DNA of 64,000 bases from Hymenobacter artigasi. GTDB lineage: Bacteria; Bacteroidota; Bacteroidia; Cytophagales; Hymenobacteraceae. How positions within the stretch are numbered: position 1 is the first letter of the stretch; the number at the start of each line of letters is the position of its first letter. The position numbers were made by a program, and so were the translations under genes. This document shows, in pieces, positions 1 to 7,882 of this stretch. The notes below the pieces were generated by a model. The model saw only the letters and a list, made by a program, of their open reading frames with translations. It had not been told where the DNA came from and did not search any database. The DNA lies in contig NZ_JAAVTK010000011.1 of assembly GCF_012275535.1 (NCBI RefSeq), positions 1 through 64,000 on the forward strand. Reading direction: 5' to 3'.

Positions 1-51
1 TTAGGCCTGCCGCTAGCGTTCATCCTGAGCCAAGATCAAACTCTCCATTGT
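1..51 (-). rRNA. rrs: 16S ribosomal RNA, 5' end only
   Basis: Read on the minus strand, these bases contain AGAGTTTGATCTTGGCTCAG followed by GATGAACGCTAGCGGCAGG, the universal start of 16S rRNA in its Bacteroidota form. Aligning GAGTTTGA with E. coli numbering puts the mature 5' end near base 51. The rest of the gene and operon lies outside the left edge of the window. Confidence 0.95.
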
Positions 52-213
52 AAAATGTTCTACACCATCCCGAAGAATGGCTGATGTCGAGTGCTGACCT
101 TGCTCACATATTGACATTATGGTCAAATTCGTTTCGCTTGGTTTGTTTCACTGTGTTTCTTCCGAGGAAGAAGCAGCAAGTGGAACACTTACTATTTTGT
201 CTATTTCCGTCAT

Positions 214-222
214 TCAAAGAAC
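214..222 (-). promoter_or_regulatory. boxA-like antitermination element in rRNA leader
   Basis: The minus strand reads GTTCTTTGA between the rRNA promoters and the 16S start. This resembles boxA-type elements (such as TGCTCTTTA) that load the NusB/NusE antitermination complex on rRNA transcripts. Position and similarity are the only support; the rest of the leader (52-310) shows nothing else I can name. Confidence 0.4.
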
Positions 223-310
223 GTGTGATGTTTCCATTTGAAACATCAGTGTGGATTGCTTTTCAATCCGTTACCGTTGTAGTTGCAGTGCTTTGTTCGT
301 TTTGGGAGTG

Positions 311-340
311 CAAAGGTAGCAATATTTTCTTACTTTCAAA
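311..340 (-). promoter_or_regulatory. rRNA promoter P1 (proximal)
   Basis: A Bacteroidota sigma-ABfA-type promoter on the minus strand: -33 TTTG at 337-340, 18 bases, then -7 box TACCTTTG at 311-318. Transcription would start near 304, giving a leader of about 250 bases before the 16S 5' end. Confidence 0.75.
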
Positions 341-414
341 GTTTGAGGCGAAAAAAATTTAATTTATTTTCGATTTGCTTTTAAAGTTTGAGTGCTTCCG
401 GTTGAAGCGGGTTG

Positions 415-446
415 CAAAGGTACGGTGGCTTTTTTCGGCTTTCCAA
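415..446 (-). promoter_or_regulatory. rRNA promoter P2 (middle)
   Basis: Minus-strand -33-like TTGG at 443-446, 20 bases, then TACCTTTG at 415-422. It has the same orientation and the same -7 octamer as the promoters on either side. Confidence 0.65.
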
Positions 447-591
447 GGGATTCGAGAAATAAATTTCGAGGCTTGTGAGCTTAGCGAGGAATAGACAAGC
501 TAGTCGTTGCAGTAGTTCCGTGGGGTTTCAACTTCTGCCATCAACTTGCGTCTTTGGCGTGCCCCGTAGTCCGTTTGACGTTTTGGGACTG

Positions 592-621
592 CAAAGGTAG
601 AAGAAGATTTTGGTGGAGCAA
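592..621 (-). promoter_or_regulatory. rRNA promoter P3 (distal)
   Basis: Minus-strand TTG at 619-621, 19 bases, then TACCTTTG at 592-599. The bases after the -7 box (CAGTCCCAAAACG) nearly match those after P1 (CACTCCCAAAACG), so the two promoters probably arose by duplication. Bases 622-864 show no gene or motif I can support. Confidence 0.65.
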
Positions 622-861
622 GCTGTAGTGTACGAAATAGGTAGGATAGGGTTGTAAGTGGCTGATTGATGCGGCGAAAAATTTCAACTGAGATGGCTGG
701 GTGCTGAGTTACGGGGATAAATATTGCCTTCTAATGCGGAGCAATTGTAGCATTCATTGCGTTTCACAGCAGTTGATGATTTTAGCAATTGAGGTTTGAG
801 TTGATGAGTAGGGATAAATGGGTACTGTTGTTAGAGGTGGTAATTTCTGCTCTTGAAGGCG

Positions 862-915
862 AAAAAGCCCCGCGAATGCTTTCTCCTTATATGGGAGAGG
901 CAAGTCGCGGGGCTT
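862..915 (-). terminator. Intrinsic terminator of purA
   Basis: The minus strand has an 11-bp perfect stem AAGCCCCGCGA/TCGCGGGGCTT (865-875 and 905-915) followed by a T-rich run (862-866). It lies about 40 bases past the purA stop. Confidence 0.8.
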
Positions 916-956
916 CGTTCGGGCTTTAATCGAATTGAATTATCGGTTTTGTAGGG

Positions 957-2225
957 CTAGCGGTGGAGGGTGCTGATGCGGTCGGGGCCGACGCTGACGA
1001 TGCGGATGGGGACCTGGAGCTCGCGTTCGAGGAAATCGAGGTAGGCAATTAGGTTGGCGGGGAGTTGGGCGGCGTCGGTGATTTGGGTGAGGTCGGTGTT
1101 CCAGCCGGGGAGGGTGATGTACTCAGGGGTGACGGTGGTGAGTTCGCCGGGGTCGGGTAGTTGGGGAGTGCTTTCGCCGGTGGCGGTGCGGTAGTGGGTG
1201 CAGGCCCGGATTTCGGTGAAGGCGTCGAGGACGTCGGCTTTCATGAGGTGGAGCTCGGTGACGCCGTTGAGCATGATGGCGTAGCGAAGGGCAGGCAGGT
1301 CAATCCAGCCGGTGCGGCGGGGGCGGCCGGTGGTGGAGCCGAATTCGCGGCCGGCCTGGCGGATTTGCTCGCCTACTTCGTCGTGGAGCTCGGTAGGGAA
1401 TGGGCCACTGCCCACGCGGGTGCAGTAGGCTTTGGTGATGCCGTACACCTTATCGATGTGGCGCGGGGCGATGCCGAGGCCAGTGCACGCGCCGGCGGCG
1501 ATGGTGCTGGAGGAGGTGACGTAGGGGTAGGAACCGAAGTCGATATCTAATAAGGAGCCCTGGGCGCCTTCGGCGAGGATACGCTTGCCCTTGGCGAGGA
1601 GGTCGTTGAGGAGGTATTCGGTATCGGTGAGCTGGAGGGTGCGCAGGAACTCGACGGCGGAGAAGAAGTCGGCTTCGAGGGACTCGATTTCGAGCTCCTT
1701 GTGATTGTGGGCGGCGATGGCGGCGTGCTGGGCCACGGCTTCCTTATAACGCTGCTCGAAATCGGGCAGGAGAATGTGGCCGACCCGAAGGCCCACGCGG
1801 CCGATTTTATCGGAATAGGTGGGGCCGATGCCTTTGAGAGTACTGCCGATTTTGGTGTTGCCGCGGGCTTCTTCGCTAATGCGGTCGAGGGCGCGGTGCG
1901 AAGGGAGGATGAGCTGGGCTTTCTTAGAGATGTAGAGGTTTTTGGACCAGTCTACCCCCCTATCGGTGAGTTTCTGGAGTTCCTGGCGGAATACGACGGG
2001 GTCGAGGACTACGCCGTTGCCGACGATGTTGAGGATGTGGGGGTGAAAGATGCCGCTTGGCACCTGGTGAAGGACGTGCTTGATGCCGTCGAAGGTGAGG
2101 GTGTGGCCGGCGTTGGGGCCGCCCTGGAAACGGGCGACGGCCTCGTAGGTGGGTGCTAATACGTCTACGATTTTGCCTTTGCCTTCATCGCCCCATTGGA
2201 GGCCTACTAATACGTCTACTGGCAT
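957..2225 (-). CDS. purA: Adenylosuccinate synthetase
   Basis: This cytoplasmic enzyme joins IMP and aspartate with GTP to make adenylosuccinate, the committed step from IMP to AMP. The 422-residue protein has the family length. Near the N-terminus it shows the P-loop GDEGKGK and the GPNAGHT segment; in the middle are EGAQGSLLDIDFG and the GACTGLGI region; later come RVGSGPFPTE and the GRPRRTGWIDL segment that holds IMP and substrate. It starts at an ATG at 2223-2225. It is the last gene of a leftward row and ends in its own hairpin terminator. Its upstream gap carries two truncated palindromic repeats instead of a clear promoter box. Confidence 0.97.
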   Translation of the reverse strand: MPVDVLVGLQWGDEGKGKIVDVLAPTYEAVARFQGGPNAGHTLTFDGIKHVLHQVPSGIFHPHILNIVGNGVVLDPVVFRQELQKLTDRGVDWSKNLYISKKAQLILPSHRALDRISEEARGNTKIGSTLKGIGPTYSDKIGRVGLRVGHILLPDFEQRYKEAVAQHAAIAAHNHKELEIESLEADFFSAVEFLRTLQLTDTEYLLNDLLAKGKRILAEGAQGSLLDIDFGSYPYVTSSSTIAAGACTGLGIAPRHIDKVYGITKAYCTRVGSGPFPTELHDEVGEQIRQAGREFGSTTGRPRRTGWIDLPALRYAIMLNGVTELHLMKADVLDAFTEIRACTHYRTATGESTPQLPDPGELTTVTPEYITLPGWNTDLTQITDAAQLPANLIAYLDFLERELQVPIRIVSVGPDRISTLHR

Positions 2226-2253
2226 GGTGGTTTGGGTTTCGCCTGACCGGAGC

Positions 2254-2290
2254 GCCTCACCCCCGGCCCCTCTCCGGTGGAGGGGGAGCC
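2254..2290. repeat. Truncated copy of the CTCACCCCC palindrome family
   Basis: This short GC-rich segment (CTCACCCCCGGCCCCTCTCC, then GGTGGAGGGGGAG) resembles the left arm of the complete inverted repeat at 46288-46415. There is no matching right arm nearby, so it is probably a half element. It lies in the purA leader, about 30-65 bases before the start codon. Confidence 0.5.
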
Positions 2291-2341
2291 TGACGGGTTA
2301 AATTGCTTTTAGGAAGGCTATTATTTATGAAAATGGTTTGT

Positions 2342-2423
2342 TGATTGAATTACTGCAAACCGTTCGATTCCTATAAGGTCCTTGGCTGCGCCGACCTTCG
2401 GTTCGCTTTGCTCAGGATGACAG
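2342..2423. repeat. Truncated copy of the GTCATCCTGAGC palindrome family
   Basis: The right end reads GCTCAGGATGACAG, preceded by ATAAGGTCCTT and the loop word GATTGAATTACTGCAAA. These correspond to the right arm and loop of the full element at 37757-37868. The left arm is missing, and the arm carries an extra insertion (GGCTGCGCCGACCTTCGGTT), so this is a decayed half copy. Confidence 0.65.
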
Positions 2424-2444
2424 AGAAATATGAACCAATTAGGC

Positions 2445-2471
2445 AAAAAAACGGCCGCCTAATTGGCGGCC
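2445..2471 (-). terminator. Intrinsic terminator overlapping the STAS gene stop
   Basis: On the minus strand the stem GGCCGCC-AATTA-GGCGGCC (2453-2471) is followed by G and seven Ts. The stem contains the TAG stop codon of the STAS gene, so coding end and terminator share bases. Confidence 0.8.
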
Positions 2472-2809
2472 GGGGTTAGCTGTAGGCGGGCGGTGGCTTC
2501 GTCGGGCGAAACGGTGAAGATGTTGTTCAACTTCGTAATGGCCAGCATCTTTTTGGGGTGTTCGGCAGGATTGATAAGGACCATCTCGCCGCCGCGGCTG
2601 CGGAATTTGGTGAGGAGCGAGACGAGGACGCCGATGCCGGTGCTGTTGATGTATCGGATTTCGGAGAGGTCGACGGCGCACTGGTTGAGTTCTTCACCGA
2701 GGTGCGTGTTGACGGATTGCAGAAGTTGGTCGGTGTCGGGGCTGCCGATGAGGTCGCCGGTGAGGCGCACAAACAGGATGCCGTTGTCGACGGTGCTGGT
2801 GGTGGTCAT
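2459..2809 (-). CDS. STAS-domain protein, anti-sigma factor antagonist type
   Basis: A 116-residue protein made almost wholly of one STAS domain, the fold of SpoIIAA/RsbV. Such proteins release a sigma factor or other partner by binding an anti-sigma kinase and are switched by phosphorylation of a serine. The segment YINSTGIGVLVSLL, about residues 52-66, matches the usual D/N-S-T-G-I-G phosphorylation loop. Its ATG overlaps the stop of the upstream Fur-family gene in an ATGA, so the two are translationally coupled. No kinase or phosphatase partner is encoded in the window. The target is unknown. Confidence 0.85.
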   Translation of the reverse strand: MTTTSTVDNGILFVRLTGDLIGSPDTDQLLQSVNTHLGEELNQCAVDLSEIRYINSTGIGVLVSLLTKFRSRGGEMVLINPAEHPKKMLAITKLNNIFTVSPDEATARLQLTPAAN

Positions 2810-3405
2810 GCGTGGGGGTTTCGAGCGGCAGCCTGGGCGCGGCAGTCGCCGCAGATGCCGTACAGATTTAAAGAATGATGCAAGATATGGAAGTTCAGCA
2901 GGTCGCCGACCATGGTTTGGATGCCGTGGATGCGGGGGTCGCAGAATTCCACCACTTTATGGCATTCGGTGCAAATGACGTGGTCGTGCTGACGGTAGCC
3001 GTAGCTCTTTTCGTACTGAGCGAGGTTGCGGCCGAACTGGTGCTTGCTGACGAGGCCCTGCTCTACCAATAAGTCAAGCGTATTATAGACGGTGGCGCGG
3101 CTGACCTGCAGGCCACGCTCTTTCATGCCGGCGTAGAGCTCATCGACATCGAAGTGGCCGGAGCGGGCGTAAATTTCTTCGAGAATGGCGTAGCGCTCAC
3201 CGGTTTTGCGGAGGCCTTTGTTTTCGAGGTGGGCAGTGAAGAGCTTCTTGACTTCTTCGAGCTTATCGGTATTGAGGGTGGCCTGGGAGGCGGCGCTGGG
3301 CGTGTGCTTGGCGGCGTAGCCGGTTTCGGACGAGCCGCCCGTGCTTTGTCCAACCGCATCGGCGGAGGGATTAGGCGGGGTTGGGACGGCGGTGGGTTTG
3401 TTCAC
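2806..3405 (-). CDS. Fur-family metal-responsive transcriptional regulator
   Basis: A 199-residue Fur/PerR/Zur-type repressor. Residues from about 50 give the winged helix (SRATVYNTLDLLVEQGLV) and then the dimerisation and metal region with the CTEC and CGDC pairs of a structural zinc site. The HDHVIC and HHSLN segments supply histidines for the regulatory metal. The first 48 residues are a proline/serine-rich extension not usual for the family. The start is a GTG at 3403-3405; a TACTTTTG box 28 bases upstream supports it. Which metal or peroxide it senses cannot be told from the sequence. Confidence 0.9.
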   Translation of the reverse strand: MNKPTAVPTPPNPSADAVGQSTGGSSETGYAAKHTPSAASQATLNTDKLEEVKKLFTAHLENKGLRKTGERYAILEEIYARSGHFDVDELYAGMKERGLQVSRATVYNTLDLLVEQGLVSKHQFGRNLAQYEKSYGYRQHDHVICTECHKVVEFCDPRIHGIQTMVGDLLNFHILHHSLNLYGICGDCRAQAAARNPHA

Positions 3406-3433
3406 TGTATATATAAGGAGTGATGCGGTGGGA

Positions 3434-3441
3434 CAAAAGTA
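3434..3441 (-). promoter_or_regulatory. -7 promoter box of the Fur-family/STAS operon
   Basis: The minus strand has TACTTTTG, a match to TAnnTTTG, which would give a leader of about 20 bases before the GTG. I see no good -33 element. Confidence 0.5.
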
Positions 3442-3475
3442 CGGCTGTTCTGATGGAACGCGTCCCCCGGTGCGC

Positions 3476-3808
3476 CTACTGCTCGAAATAGAGGTGATAG
3501 TGGTTGGCGCAACCGGGGTTGAAGGCGGCCTGACAGTGCGGGCAGGTGCTGTTACAGCTTAGGTAGCTGGCGATGCTCAGGGTTTGGTGGCAATTGCCGC
3601 AGTAGATGGCTTCGGCTTGGAATTCGGATTTGGGCCATACTTCGGCCTTGTGGTTGGCGGCTTCGTTGTGGCACTGGATGCAGGCGTAGAACTCGCCGCA
3701 GCACTTGTGCCGGATGGCGATGATGTCGCGCTCGGAGTGGTAGTGGGCGCACTGGGTACGCTCGTTCACGGCGGTGCCGTGGATGGTGATGGGCGCTGTG
3801 TTTTTCAC
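3476..3808 (-). CDS. CHY zinc-finger protein
   Basis: A 110-residue cysteine- and histidine-rich protein. The pattern C-x-H-Y-H near residue 20, then HKCCGEFYACIQCH, a CGNC pair near residue 72 and CPHC near residue 95, fits the CHY zinc-finger family (the fold of yeast Hot13 and plant CHY/RING proteins). It should bind two or three zinc ions. Its bacterial role is not established. It begins with GTG only three bases after the RelA/SpoT stop, so it is probably co-transcribed with it. Confidence 0.85.
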   Translation of the reverse strand: MKNTAPITIHGTAVNERTQCAHYHSERDIIAIRHKCCGEFYACIQCHNEAANHKAEVWPKSEFQAEAIYCGNCHQTLSIASYLSCNSTCPHCQAAFNPGCANHYHLYFEQ

Positions 3809-3811
3809 TTT

Positions 3812-6010
3812 TTACGAGTCGAACCGCTCGACCTGGAGCACACCATCGACTTTTTTGAGGCGCTGGATGAGCTTGTTCAAGTGGTCAGTATCGTTGACGA
3901 AAACCATAATCTGGCCTTCGAAGAAGCCATCATCGGCGGTGATGGTGATGGAGCGCATGTTGACCTTGAGGCTGGTGCTGATGATGCGCGTGACATCGTT
4001 GACGAGGCCCACGCGGTCGGAACCTTTAAGGCGGACGCCGGCGAGAAAGGCCAGTTCGAGCTGCTCGGTCCACTTGGCGCGCACGATGCGATTGCCGTAG
4101 TTCGACATGAGGTCGACGGCGCGGGGGCAGCTGGTGCGGTGGATGATGAGGCCCTGGTCGGTTTCGAACCCGAACACGTCGTCGCCGGGAATGGGGTTGC
4201 AGCAGCGGGCGATGCTGTAGTTGAACTTGTCGGTGTGCTCGCCCACAACGAGCATATCCGGTTTCACGCCCCGAATTTTTTGGACCTCGTTGTCGAAGGT
4301 TTTGGGTTCGAGCACGGCCGGCAACGGCTTTTCGGAAGTGAAGAGCGACTCGCGGATGACGCGGCCGTCAATCTGGCCCACAGCCAGGCGGTAGTAGAAT
4401 TCCTGGGCGCTGGGCGCGTTGAAATAAGCCAGCAGGCGGTTGAAGTTGTCCTGCGTGAAGGGCACTTCGATGAGCTCCAGGCGCTTTTCGAGCAGAAAGC
4501 GACCGTCTTCGGCCTTGGCCCGCTTGTCGTCGCGCAGGAAATCCTTGATTTTGGAGCGCGCCTTGGTCGTGATGACGTAATTGAGCCATTCGGCCGTGGG
4601 GCGCTGCTTGTGCGAGGTCAGGATTTCGACCTGGTCGCCGTTGTGCAGCTGGTAGCTGAGCGGCTCCAGCTTTTGGTTCACCTTAGCCCCAAGGCAGTGC
4701 ATGCCGATTTGGGAGTGGATATCGAAGGCGAAATCCAGCGCGGTGGCTTTGTCGGGCAAAATCACCAGCTTGCCCTTGGGCGTGAAGGCGTAAACCTCCT
4801 TCACGAACAGGTTCTGGCGAAACTCATCCATGAATTCGAGGGCGCTGGAGTTATTCGACTCCATCATCTCGCGCACCTTGTTCACCCAGCCTTCGAGCGA
4901 GCTTTCGGGCTGAATGCTGCCAGTATCCTTGTATTTCCAGTGCGCGGCGTAGCCTTTTTCGGCGATGTCATCCATGCGGCGCGAACGAATCTGCACCTCC
5001 ACCCACTGGCCGGCGCGTGACATCACGGTGGTGTGCAGGCTTTCGTAGCCGTTGGCTTTGGGGGTGGAAACCCAGTCGCGCAGACGGTCGGGGTTGGGTT
5101 GGTAGAAGTCCGTCACAATGGAATACACCTGCCAGCAGGCGGCTTTTTCCTGCTCCGGCGGCACATCTAGAATCACGCGAACGGCAAACAGGTCATACAC
5201 CTCATCGAAGGTGATGTTCTGCTTCTTCATCTTTTTCAAGATAGAGTAGATGCTCTTGGGCCGTCCCTTTATCTCGTATTCGAAGCCCTGAGCCTTCAAC
5301 TCGTCATCAATCGGCTGCACAAACTCTTTGATGAAGCGGTTGCGGGCGGCCTGGCTCTGGCGCACCTTGACGCGAAGCTCGTTGTACGTCTCGGTATCGG
5401 TGAACTTGAGGTACAAATCCTCCAGCTCACTCTTTATAGTATAGAGGCCGAGGCGATGGGCCAGCGGCGCGTACAGGTACAGCGTCTCGGAGGCTATTTT
5501 CAGCTGCTTGTGGCGCGGCATCGAATCCAGGGTCCGCATGTTGTGCAAGCGGTCGGCGATTTTGATGAGAATCACGCGCACATCCTCGCTCAGCGTGAGC
5601 AGCATTTTGCGAAAGTTCTCGGCCTGCTCGCTGGTGCCGTATTCGAATACGCCCGAAATCTTGGTGAGGCCGTCGATAATGCGGGCCACCTTGGGGCCAA
5701 ACTCGCGCTCGATGTCGGAAATTTCGGTGGGCGTATCCTCCACCACATCGTGCAGCAGCGCCGCGACAATGCTGGTAGTACCGAGGCCAATTTCCTCCAC
5801 CGCAATCTGGGCCACGGCCAACGGATGCAGAATATACGGCTCGCCCGACTTGCGGCGCATCTCCTTATGGGCCTCCAGGCTCTGATTAAACGCTTTTTTG
5901 ATGAGCTTGGTGTCGCCGTCTTTCAGGTACGGCTTGGCGGTGCGCAGCAGGCGGCGGTAGTGACGCAGGATTTCCTGGCGTTCGGCTTCGGGAGAGATAA
6001 CGGGAGGCAT
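3812..6010 (-). CDS. RelA/SpoT bifunctional (p)ppGpp synthetase/hydrolase
   Basis: A long RSH enzyme (732 residues) that makes and degrades the stringent-response alarmone (p)ppGpp. In order it has the HD hydrolase domain (ALLHDVVEDTP), the synthetase domain (GRPKSIYSILKKM, then RLRDW and PKANGYESLHT, and EVQIRS), a TGS domain (VYAFTPKGKL) and a C-terminal ACT domain (SDRVGLVNDVT onward). Both catalytic halves look intact, so it is likely Rel-type. I chose the ATG at 6008-6010 (MPPVIS); a longer frame adds 51 residues of no family resemblance. It leads a pair with the CHY zinc-finger gene. Confidence 0.95.
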   Translation of the reverse strand: MPPVISPEAERQEILRHYRRLLRTAKPYLKDGDTKLIKKAFNQSLEAHKEMRRKSGEPYILHPLAVAQIAVEEIGLGTTSIVAALLHDVVEDTPTEISDIEREFGPKVARIIDGLTKISGVFEYGTSEQAENFRKMLLTLSEDVRVILIKIADRLHNMRTLDSMPRHKQLKIASETLYLYAPLAHRLGLYTIKSELEDLYLKFTDTETYNELRVKVRQSQAARNRFIKEFVQPIDDELKAQGFEYEIKGRPKSIYSILKKMKKQNITFDEVYDLFAVRVILDVPPEQEKAACWQVYSIVTDFYQPNPDRLRDWVSTPKANGYESLHTTVMSRAGQWVEVQIRSRRMDDIAEKGYAAHWKYKDTGSIQPESSLEGWVNKVREMMESNNSSALEFMDEFRQNLFVKEVYAFTPKGKLVILPDKATALDFAFDIHSQIGMHCLGAKVNQKLEPLSYQLHNGDQVEILTSHKQRPTAEWLNYVITTKARSKIKDFLRDDKRAKAEDGRFLLEKRLELIEVPFTQDNFNRLLAYFNAPSAQEFYYRLAVGQIDGRVIRESLFTSEKPLPAVLEPKTFDNEVQKIRGVKPDMLVVGEHTDKFNYSIARCCNPIPGDDVFGFETDQGLIIHRTSCPRAVDLMSNYGNRIVRAKWTEQLELAFLAGVRLKGSDRVGLVNDVTRIISTSLKVNMRSITITADDGFFEGQIMVFVNDTDHLNKLIQRLKKVDGVLQVERFDS

Positions 6011-6149
6011 AATAGGTAAAGTAACAACGCCGGGGCGGAAAAGGTGTAACAACCATGCACCGCAGACGCTGCAGATACGCGCAAAAGGCACTTTGGCGAT
6101 GCTTATGTTCTCCCGTACAGATTCAAAGCAACTCCGGCGCATATTGGCA

Positions 6150-6180
6150 TTGCGCGCAAACACTTTCCCGAGTACCTTTG
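6150..6180 (+). promoter_or_regulatory. Promoter of tRNA-Leu
   Basis: TTG at 6150-6152, 20 bases, then TACCTTTG at 6173-6180: a full Bacteroidota promoter. Transcription would begin about 30 bases before the mature tRNA. Confidence 0.75.
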
Positions 6181-6214
6181 CGGGCCCGTAGCAAACGGCT
6201 GCGGCGCCCTCTAT

Positions 6215-6296
6215 GCGGATATGGCGAAATTGGTAGACGTGCCAGGTTTAGGTTCTGGTGCCGCAAGGCGTGTGGGTTCGAGTCCCTCTATCCGCA
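6215..6296 (+). tRNA. tRNA-Leu (anticodon UAG)
   Basis: An 82-base class II tRNA. The acceptor stem GCGGATA pairs with TATCCGC, with discriminator A at 6296. The anticodon stem CCAGG/TCTGG holds the loop TTTAGGT, so the anticodon is UAG and reads CUA and other CUN leucine codons. A long variable arm (TGCCGCAAGGCG) and GGTTCGAGTCC in the T arm confirm it. CCA is not encoded. Confidence 0.96.
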
Positions 6297-6312
6297 CTTT
6301 TATTTGATACAG

Positions 6313-6345
6313 GCCTTCAGTCGTATAGGCTGGAGGCTTTTTTTT
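6313..6345 (+). terminator. Intrinsic terminator after tRNA-Leu
   Basis: The stem GCCTTCAG/CTGGAGGC (6313-6320 and 6330-6337, one G-T pair) is followed by eight Ts. Confidence 0.75.
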
Positions 6346-6384
6346 CAACCTTTCAATCTGGCCGGCAGCAGTCGGCTCCCTGTT

Positions 6385-7707
6385 TTGAACATTACTCTCG
6401 ACAAGAACGACGAGCAGCTGACCGGGCTGCTGACGGTACACCTGACCGAAGCCGACTATGCGCCCGCCGTCGACAAGCAGATTAAGGAATACACCAAGCG
6501 TGCCCAGGTGAAGGGTTTCCGGCCGGGCATGGTGCCCGTGGGCATGGTGCGCAAGATGTACGGCAAGGGCATCATGGGCGAGGAGCTCAACAAAGTGCTC
6601 AACACGGCGGTGGATTCTTACATTAAGGACAACGGCATTAAACTGCTGGGTGAGCCCCTGCCCCTGCCGAACACGGTGGATTTCGATACCGCTAAGGAAT
6701 TTGATTTCCAGTTTGAGCTGGGCTTGCTGCCCGATTTCGAGCTGCCCGCCGACCTCGCCGTGGAGCGCCACCAAGTGAGCCTCGACGACGAAACGCTGGC
6801 CCAGACCAATGAGCAGATTGCCCGCCAGTACGGTGAGACGACCAACCCCGACGAGTCGGAGGCGGGCGACTACCTCTTCGGCAAGCTGAAGAAGGCGGGT
6901 GAAGAAGCGGAGGGCCGCACCATCCTGCTGCCCATCAGCAAGGTGACCGGCGACTCGGCTCCCTTCATTGGCAAGAAGGCTGGTGATGTGGTGACGTTTG
7001 ACCTGCAGGCGGCTTTCAGCAACGACGCGGCTTCGATTTCGAACTTCACCGGCCTGAGTAAGACGGAGGCCGCTGAGGCGACCGGCGACTACGAGATGAG
7101 CGTGGAGAAAGTGAACCGCACGGCTGCCCCGGAAATGAACCAGGAGCTGTTCGACAAAGTATTCGGCCCCGAGACGGTTTCGAGCCAGGAGGAATTCGAT
7201 GCCAAAGTGCGCGAAACCATCCAGTCGAACTACGACCGCGAGAGCGACGGTGCCATGAACAACAGCATCGTGGAGCAGCTGGTGGAGAAAACCACCATCA
7301 AGGTGCCCACGGAGTTCTTCAAGAAGTGGCTGGTGCGTGCCAACGAAGGCAAACTGACGCCCGAGAAGGTAGAGGAGCACTACGCCGACTACGAGAAGGA
7401 GCTGAAGTGGAGCATGATTCGCAACAAGGTGGTGGAAGATGCCGACCTGAAAGTGAGCAATGACGAGATTGTGGACCGCACGCTCGACAAAATCATGGGC
7501 CAGTTCAACATGCCGAACATGCCCGACGAGATGCGCGAGTCGATGCGCAGCTACGCCAACGAATTCCTCAAGCAGGAGAACGGCAAGAACTACGTGAGCG
7601 AGTACGAGGCCATTCTGGCAGAGAAAGTAATCGAAAACCTGCGCGGCAAAGTTGTTGTTACCGACAAGCCCGTAACGGCCGAAGAATTCCGGACTCTGCA
7701 CAGCTAA
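6385..7707 (+). CDS. tig: Trigger factor
   Basis: The ribosome-bound chaperone that meets nascent chains at the exit tunnel. The 440-residue product shows the N-terminal ribosome-binding domain with the signature-like GFRPGMVPVGMVRKMYG (normally GFRxGKVP), then a short, poorly conserved peptidyl-prolyl isomerase-like segment (about residues 145-245), and a long helical C-terminal domain. The start is a TTG at 6385-6387 (reading NITLDKND next); no ATG or GTG lies between it and the tRNA terminator that matches the family N-terminus. It precedes clpP and clpX, the usual order in many bacteria. Confidence 0.92.
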   Translation: MNITLDKNDEQLTGLLTVHLTEADYAPAVDKQIKEYTKRAQVKGFRPGMVPVGMVRKMYGKGIMGEELNKVLNTAVDSYIKDNGIKLLGEPLPLPNTVDFDTAKEFDFQFELGLLPDFELPADLAVERHQVSLDDETLAQTNEQIARQYGETTNPDESEAGDYLFGKLKKAGEEAEGRTILLPISKVTGDSAPFIGKKAGDVVTFDLQAAFSNDAASISNFTGLSKTEAAEATGDYEMSVEKVNRTAAPEMNQELFDKVFGPETVSSQEEFDAKVRETIQSNYDRESDGAMNNSIVEQLVEKTTIKVPTEFFKKWLVRANEGKLTPEKVEEHYADYEKELKWSMIRNKVVEDADLKVSNDEIVDRTLDKIMGQFNMPNMPDEMRESMRSYANEFLKQENGKNYVSEYEAILAEKVIENLRGKVVVTDKPVTAEEFRTLHS

Positions 7708-7732
7708 TCCCTGCGCAACCCGATTTTTGGAA

Positions 7733-7763
7733 AAGCCCTTACGGAAACGTAGGGGCTTTTTTT
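7733..7763 (+). terminator. Intrinsic terminator of tig
   Basis: An 11-bp stem AAGCCCTTACG/CGTAGGGGCTT closed by a GAAA tetraloop and followed by seven Ts (7757-7763). Confidence 0.85.
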
Positions 7764-7882
7764 ATTGGCATCCTGCCAATATTCGCTTTCTTCGTTCGTC
7801 TTTAGTAACCTTACCAGCGCAAGCTGAAGCATGCGCTACATTCTCACCTGTGCCAGCGGAAGCGGCGCTACATTTTTCTCCC

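Noticed and set aside
84..362. Open frame of 92 codons in the rRNA leader
   Set aside because: It runs antisense to the rRNA promoters and leader, has no protein features and covers the P1 promoter.
6055..6384. Upstream extension of the trigger-factor frame
   Set aside because: It would translate through the tRNA-Leu gene, its promoter and its terminator; the family N-terminus starts at the TTG at 6385.
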